From Methanobacteriota archaeon (GTDB lineage: Archaea > Halobacteriota > Bog-38 > Methanoflorentales > Methanoflorentaceae), in contig PMYA01000012.1 of NCBI GenBank assembly GCA_003170935.1, forward strand, positions 616 through 8,902: DNA of 8,287 nt, in the 5' to 3' direction. Made by a program: the position numbers and the translations under genes. Under the pieces are notes generated by a model. The model searched no databases. It was given only the letters and a program-made list of their open reading frames with translations, and was not told where the DNA came from. Below, piece by piece: positions 5,474 through 8,287 of this stretch (within the stretch, counting starts at the first letter, position 1; every line of letters begins with the position of its first letter).

Positions 5474-6319
5474 CTATTCATCAGCGTGTGGGGGTCCTTG
5501 CTTTACCAGCTCTTCGATCCGGCCCTCTGCAGGAACGGCTTGATCCCATAGCAGCTCAAACGTAGAGGTGAGGTAATTGGCATACACCGGGTCATCGGTG
5601 TAGAGCATGATAGCCGGCGCATCAAGCGTCACACGCTTCACGTCAATGTTAATAGCGCTCATACAATACTTTCTGTCAAAGACACTATACAACAGTCCGC
5701 TGTACCCCTCAAAGTGACGTGCTTCAACGCCAGCGTCTATCACCTCTTGCACGAACGGTATCGTGTTGTACGTGATATCCGTGATGGCCCGCGTCTTTCC
5801 TCCCCGCTCGGTCAGCTCTTGGACGACGCTGTTGATACCGAACATGGAGGCCGCTTGCAGCCCTTCTTTGGGGACAATCCAGATGAATTCCTCGTTGGTG
5901 TGGCCTATGGTGAGTATGGTGGTGCTGACGACTTCCTTGGTAGTCTTGAGCATTTTATACGTTGAGACTTCGTCAGAGAAGCGGAACCGCTGCTGGCGGG
6001 AGAGCTCCTCCAGCTTACGCTTGCGCCGTTCCATCTCTTGCATCTCCTGCTGGAGACGTTGGAATGCTGCATCAAGCGCAGTGCTGGGTTCAACGGCGAT
6101 GTATACGGTCGGCGAGTTGAGAGAAGGGCGCACTATGCCCTTTTCGATAAGGCTCAGAAGCGTGCGGTGAACATCTACACGATAGGTATGGAGCGACCTG
6201 GCGAGCGGGGAAGGCGTTTTAGGACCGTATCTGAGAAGATAAAAGTAACACTGCGCCTCCTTCTCAGTAAGCCCAAAATCCATAAGATAGGTGATGAAGT
6301 CATCTACATCACTGCTCAT
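5474..6319 (-). CDS. TrmB-family transcriptional regulator
   Basis: The protein has 281 residues. Residues 1-75 form a winged helix-turn-helix of TrmB type (FGLTEKEAQCYFYLLRYGPK, then SPLARSLHTYRVDVHRTLLS and KGIVRPS). Residues 80-112 are a charged helix likely to form the dimer coiled coil (QRLQQEMQEMERRKRKLEEL). Residues 118-275 resemble the phospholipase-D-like fold of the TrmB effector domain, ending in the DPVYANYL stretch shared with the HTH-less paralogue next door. Family members bind sugars or other small ligands and act as repressors or activators at archaeal promoters. The ligand here cannot be read. Length is close to typical. The ATG at 6319 has only a GGTGA-like site five bases upstream. 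The gene is monocistronic, ending at the T9 run at 5422-5430. Control of the adjacent paralogue or of the NTF2-like operon is plausible from position but unproven. Confidence 0.85.
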   Translation of the reverse strand: MSSDVDDFITYLMDFGLTEKEAQCYFYLLRYGPKTPSPLARSLHTYRVDVHRTLLSLIEKGIVRPSLNSPTVYIAVEPSTALDAAFQRLQQEMQEMERRKRKLEELSRQQRFRFSDEVSTYKMLKTTKEVVSTTILTIGHTNEEFIWIVPKEGLQAASMFGINSVVQELTERGGKTRAITDITYNTIPFVQEVIDAGVEARHFEGYSGLLYSVFDRKYCMSAINIDVKRVTLDAPAIMLYTDDPVYANYLTSTFELLWDQAVPAEGRIEELVKQGPPHADE

Positions 6320-6366
6320 CGGCGGTCACCATGCGGATAAGTAACGCGGTTTCTATTCTTAGCTGT

Positions 6367-6374
6367 AGATATAG
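6367..6374 (-). promoter_or_regulatory. possible proximal TATA box of the TrmB-like gene
   Basis: The minus strand reads CTATATCT, which would place transcription start near 6345 and a leader of about 26 bases. Two AGCTGT copies flank it (6361-6366 and 6373-6378) and could be an autoregulatory site. This competes with the stronger distal box at 6466-6475. Confidence 0.35.
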
Positions 6375-6465
6375 CTGTGGGTTTATGCTCTCCCAGACGG
6401 CTGAACTATCCTTTATTTCTGCTTGAGAGCTAAATCACAACGATTAAGCTCGGACGCAGACTATC

Positions 6466-6475
6466 TTTATAAATA
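6466..6475 (-). promoter_or_regulatory. strong near-symmetric TATA box in the TrmB upstream region
   Basis: The sequence reads TATTTATAAA on the minus strand, preceded by an A-rich stretch suitable as a BRE. Used leftward it would give the TrmB-like gene a leader of about 120 bases. Read rightward as TTTATAAATA it could drive a plus-strand transcript, but no gene follows closely. Confidence 0.4.
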
Positions 6476-6988
6476 TCACTTTTTTTGCAATCACTGCCCG
6501 CCCAATTTTGTTTTTTTTTCGCCCATCCGGACCGTCCGTGCCTAATGTACAATTTTCACACAAATGTTCAATGTGATTAGGTGAGTTCCACCTGCCGCAC
6601 TAAATGATACTAGTTCTTATACACGTAGAGCTTTAATGGCTGGTGAGCTTATTCTCTTTTATTGCAAGCTTTATCTCAAAGGCGCTGGGTTCCCAGTTGC
6701 AGACGGATCTCAGGGTTTCCGATGACTAAAGGCGTGAACGTGCACCTATCCTATCGCTTTCTGATGGAAGATGACCCATAGGTATTGTTGTTGAAATTAT
6801 CACTTCAATATGCCATCGCCCCGGTTCTCCTGTTTTGAGAGTGGAACACAGAACTTCTTTAAAGCTCAAGCGTGAAGTGTTTGAAATAGTGCTTTTTGGC
6901 GCTTATTCCTTTGAGCGTAATGACGGAGGCGGTTGACTAAAGGCAACGTGAGAATGATTGTGAAGAGACTGGGGTAAGTAAGCACCCA

Positions 6989-6996
6989 TATAAAAG
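6989..6996 (+). promoter_or_regulatory. TATA box for the CDP-alcohol phosphatidyltransferase gene
   Basis: TATAAAAG lies here. Transcription starting about 26 bases downstream would begin near 7018, leaving 17 bases before the GTG at 7035 or about 56 before the ATG at 7074. Confidence 0.55.
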
Positions 6997-7073
6997 ATCG
7001 TTGCACAGAACTAGAAAGACCTTGCTCCAAGGCGGTGAAGCGTACTGTTTCACGCAATGTGTCCCAAAATATT

Positions 7074-7673
7074 ATGAGCTTGCTTTATCGTTTTAAGCCA
7101 CGAAAGGACCGCTATCTAAGTACAATCACCACGTTGCTCGACGGTGCCGGGGTTACCGCTAACGAGGTGACCGCACTCGGACTATGCCTTGCACTAGGAG
7201 CCGGACTCTTGGCTTATTACGGTCACCTCTACGTAGGCCTGATTCTTTTCGCCACTAGTGCCATGTGCGATGCAGTCGATGGTTCCCTTGCGCGAGTATC
7301 CAAGATAGGAACGGACTTTGGACTGTACTTTGATGGCGTAGCTGACCGGTTCTCAGAGCTCTTCTTCATTAGCGGTGCCGTGCTGGGAGCGCAAGTACCC
7401 TCGTCCGCATTTGCCGTTGTAGGGGGTGGTTTCGCTCTGTTGCTCGCCCGGATCTATGGCCACGCACATCAGTGGGGCTCCGTGTCTACTACTTTTGGGA
7501 GGCCTGAGCGGTTGGCACTTCTTGTGGCTGGGATGCTTTCTCCTGCTCCCATCAACACATTGCTTTTCATTGTTGCTGGCCTATGTTGTGTCTTTTCATC
7601 TGTTCAAATCCTCGCCCGAGGAATTACTGTCCAAGATGAACGACGTGAAGGAGAGCTTCAAAGGGGCTTCTGA
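7074..7673 (+). CDS. CDP-alcohol phosphatidyltransferase (archaeal polar-lipid synthesis type)
   Basis: The protein is an integral membrane enzyme of 199 residues. It contains the complete family signature D-x2-D-G-x2-A-R-x8-G-x3-D-x3-D at residues 66-91 (Asp66, Asp69, Asp87, Asp91 bind the metals and CDP). Family members transfer a phospho-alcohol head group onto, or from, a CDP-activated lipid; in archaea the substrate is CDP-archaeol or inositol/serine/glycerol phosphate. The N-terminus MSLLYRFKPRKDRYL and GVTANEVTALGL are typical of PgsA/archaetidylinositol-phosphate-synthase-like members. Several hydrophobic helices (about 36-62, 93-122, 140-185) fit six membrane spans. An in-frame GTG at 7035 would add 13 residues not typical of the family, and neither start has a clear ribosome site. 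The head group cannot be assigned from sequence. It is the only clear plus-strand gene here and seems unrelated to the acyl and NTF2-like genes. Confidence 0.85.
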   Translation: MSLLYRFKPRKDRYLSTITTLLDGAGVTANEVTALGLCLALGAGLLAYYGHLYVGLILFATSAMCDAVDGSLARVSKIGTDFGLYFDGVADRFSELFFISGAVLGAQVPSSAFAVVGGGFALLLARIYGHAHQWGSVSTTFGRPERLALLVAGMLSPAPINTLLFIVAGLCCVFSSVQILARGITVQDERREGELQRGF

Positions 7674-7691
7674 TTCAAAAGCGCCCTTTTT
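7660..7691 (+). terminator. possible terminator after the phosphatidyltransferase gene
   Basis: AAAGGG (7660-7665, overlapping the end of the gene) can pair with CCCTTT (7684-7689), and the run TTTTT follows at 7687-7691. The gap to the convergent gene is only 60 bases, so an efficient stop would be useful. Confidence 0.4.
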
Positions 7692-7733
7692 GTAATTCGT
7701 TTAACGTATCGGGCGAGAATCGTTTAATGCACC

Positions 7734-8015
7734 TCAAGCGTTATTCGCACCCAACGTGTCTGAGATATATGCTTTTGAGGAGATTTTATAGTATTTAGGC
7801 CCCCCGCCCATCGATAGAATCCCGATATAGCCTGACTCCAGCAACTCGTGGAGCGCTTCCTGAACTTCAAACTTCGTCCCTGTGACCTTCTTCTGTACCT
7901 GCCACAAGCGAAGGCCTTCGCCGCTTGCTTCATTAATGCTTTTGAAAACCTCTTTTTGTAGATCATTCATCAAAGCTACTTCAGCAGGGCCGTCGCGCAA
8001 GAGCGGATTTAGCAT
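7734..8015 (-). CDS. small winged-helix DNA-binding protein
   Basis: The 93-residue protein is predicted to be a stand-alone winged helix. Helices occupy about 15-32 (MNDLQKEVFKSINEAS) and 38-50 (LWQVQKKVTGT), with a recognition helix at about 52-63 (FEVQEALHELLESG). A beta wing follows, ending in GGGPKYYKISSKA. Archaeal genomes carry many such single-domain regulators, and its target is unknown. The ATG at 8015 is preceded by GGTGAGG four bases upstream. An in-frame GTG at 8024 lies inside that ribosome site and is less likely. A TATA box at 8064-8071 gives a leader of about 26 bases. It converges on the phosphatidyltransferase gene. There are no cysteines, so no metal or redox sensing through thiols is apparent. 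The fold is inferred from pattern, not from a matched named family. Confidence 0.75.
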   Translation of the reverse strand: MLNPLLRDGPAEVALMNDLQKEVFKSINEASGEGLRLWQVQKKVTGTKFEVQEALHELLESGYIGILSMGGGPKYYKISSKAYISDTLGANNA

Positions 8016-8018
8016 AGT

Positions 8019-8025
8019 CCTCACC
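8019..8025 (-). promoter_or_regulatory. Shine-Dalgarno site deciding the winged-helix start
   Basis: The minus strand reads GGTGAGG, then ACT, then the ATG at 8015. It overlaps the alternative GTG start at 8024. Confidence 0.55.
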
Positions 8026-8063
8026 TTTTTTTAACGATCAGTAATCGCAATGAGCGTCTTTTC

Positions 8064-8071
8064 ATTATATA
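8064..8071 (-). promoter_or_regulatory. TATA box for the small winged-helix gene
   Basis: The minus strand reads TATATAAT. Initiation about 26 bases downstream would be near 8041, leaving a 26-base leader that contains the GGTGAGG ribosome site. Confidence 0.55.
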
Positions 8072-8138
8072 GCTCTCAGTTGCACCCACGACACAGCACG
8101 GGGTTTGTGGGCTGACGAGTTTTTCCAATTGTCTACCT

Positions 8139-8152
8139 CGCTCAGCTGAGCG
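8139..8152. promoter_or_regulatory. 14-base perfect palindrome, candidate operator
   Basis: CGCTCAGCTGAGCG is an exact inverted repeat with no spacer. It lies about 70 bases upstream of the winged-helix TATA box and about 110 bases before a possible plus-strand start, so it could serve as a dimeric regulator site for either side. Confidence 0.4.
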
Positions 8153-8263
8153 CACTCGCGTACATAATTTCTATGCAAAACTGTAATATGGGGGGCCAAA
8201 CAAAAACTCTTTGGGCGCTTGAAGACGTAACAGGTGCACGAGATTCAAAATAGGGAAGAAAGC

Positions 8264-8287
8264 ATGAAACAATCGCGTTTAGGTGGG
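8264..8287 (+). CDS. possible start of a plus-strand gene (partial)
   Basis: An ATG at 8264 opens a frame (MKQSRLGG) that stays open to the window end, with AGGGAAG seven bases upstream as a plausible ribosome site. Only eight codons are visible, so neither product nor reality is established. A weak TACATAATTT at 8161-8170 could be its TATA box. Confidence 0.25.

Larger units (their letters stand above)
6320..7034. other. long intergenic gap with promoters and poly-T tracts
   Basis: Roughly 700 bases separate the divergent TrmB-like and CDP-alcohol phosphatidyltransferase genes. The gap holds candidate TATA boxes, T tracts on the plus strand at 6480-6486 and 6511-6519, and an 11-base repeat TGACTAAAGGC near 6723 and 6935. 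A 63-codon minus-strand frame at 6866-7057 overlaps the plus-strand promoter and has no ribosome site. No tRNA or known ncRNA was recognised. Confidence 0.5.

Noticed and set aside
6866..7057. 63-codon minus-strand hydrophobic frame
   Set aside because: It lacks a ribosome site and overlaps the TATA box and start of the plus-strand phosphatidyltransferase gene.
1..8287. CRISPR array, tRNA, rRNA or insertion sequence
   Set aside because: No regularly spaced repeats, no tRNA T-loop in a plausible context, no rRNA-like stretch, and no transposase with flanking inverted repeats were seen.

Overview
The window looks archaeal, most likely from a euryarchaeote/Halobacteriota-type lineage, though the lineage is an inference. 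Two lines of evidence support archaea. First, well-formed TATA boxes lie about 26-28 bases before plausible transcription starts, one of them apparently giving a leaderless mRNA. Second, the window holds two TrmB-family sensor proteins (one with a winged helix, one without) and a CDP-alcohol phosphatidyltransferase of the archaeal polar-lipid type. Shine-Dalgarno sites such as AAAGGAGG and GGGGAGG are also used. Gene density is low, with several 300-700 base gaps.

Right-to-left on the minus strand, positions 2551-1 form an acyl-activation cluster. A LuxE-like acyl-protein synthetase (adenylating, ANL-type motifs) is followed 17 bases later by a transglutaminase/papain-fold protein that keeps the Cys region but appears to lack the canonical His and Asp. 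Next comes the 5' end of a gene whose first 35 codons copy the Cys-pair tail of the LuxE-like protein. Positions 4365-2967 form a second minus-strand cluster. It holds two NTF2/SnoaL-like proteins of 133 and 189 aa and a 70-aa helical protein with an NPEAKAVLEKY signature. Its promoter carries a striking four-half-site repeat (4441-4492) abutting the TATA box.

Positions 6319-4892 hold a full TrmB-like regulator and, after a T9 terminator, an HTH-less paralogue of its sensor domain with its own leaderless promoter. After about 700 bases without a convincing gene comes the only clear plus-strand gene, the CDP-alcohol phosphatidyltransferase (7074-7673). It converges on a small minus-strand winged-helix protein (8015-7734). 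The right end holds a 14-bp perfect palindrome and possibly the first codons of a plus-strand gene.

A reasonable working model, by inference, is a regulated accessory locus. The LuxE-like enzyme would activate a carboxylic acid and pass it to a thiol, perhaps with the Cys-containing partners taking part. The NTF2-like proteins would supply small-molecule binding or catalysis, and the TrmB pair would sense a metabolite. No known characterised system with exactly this layout is recognised from the sequence alone.
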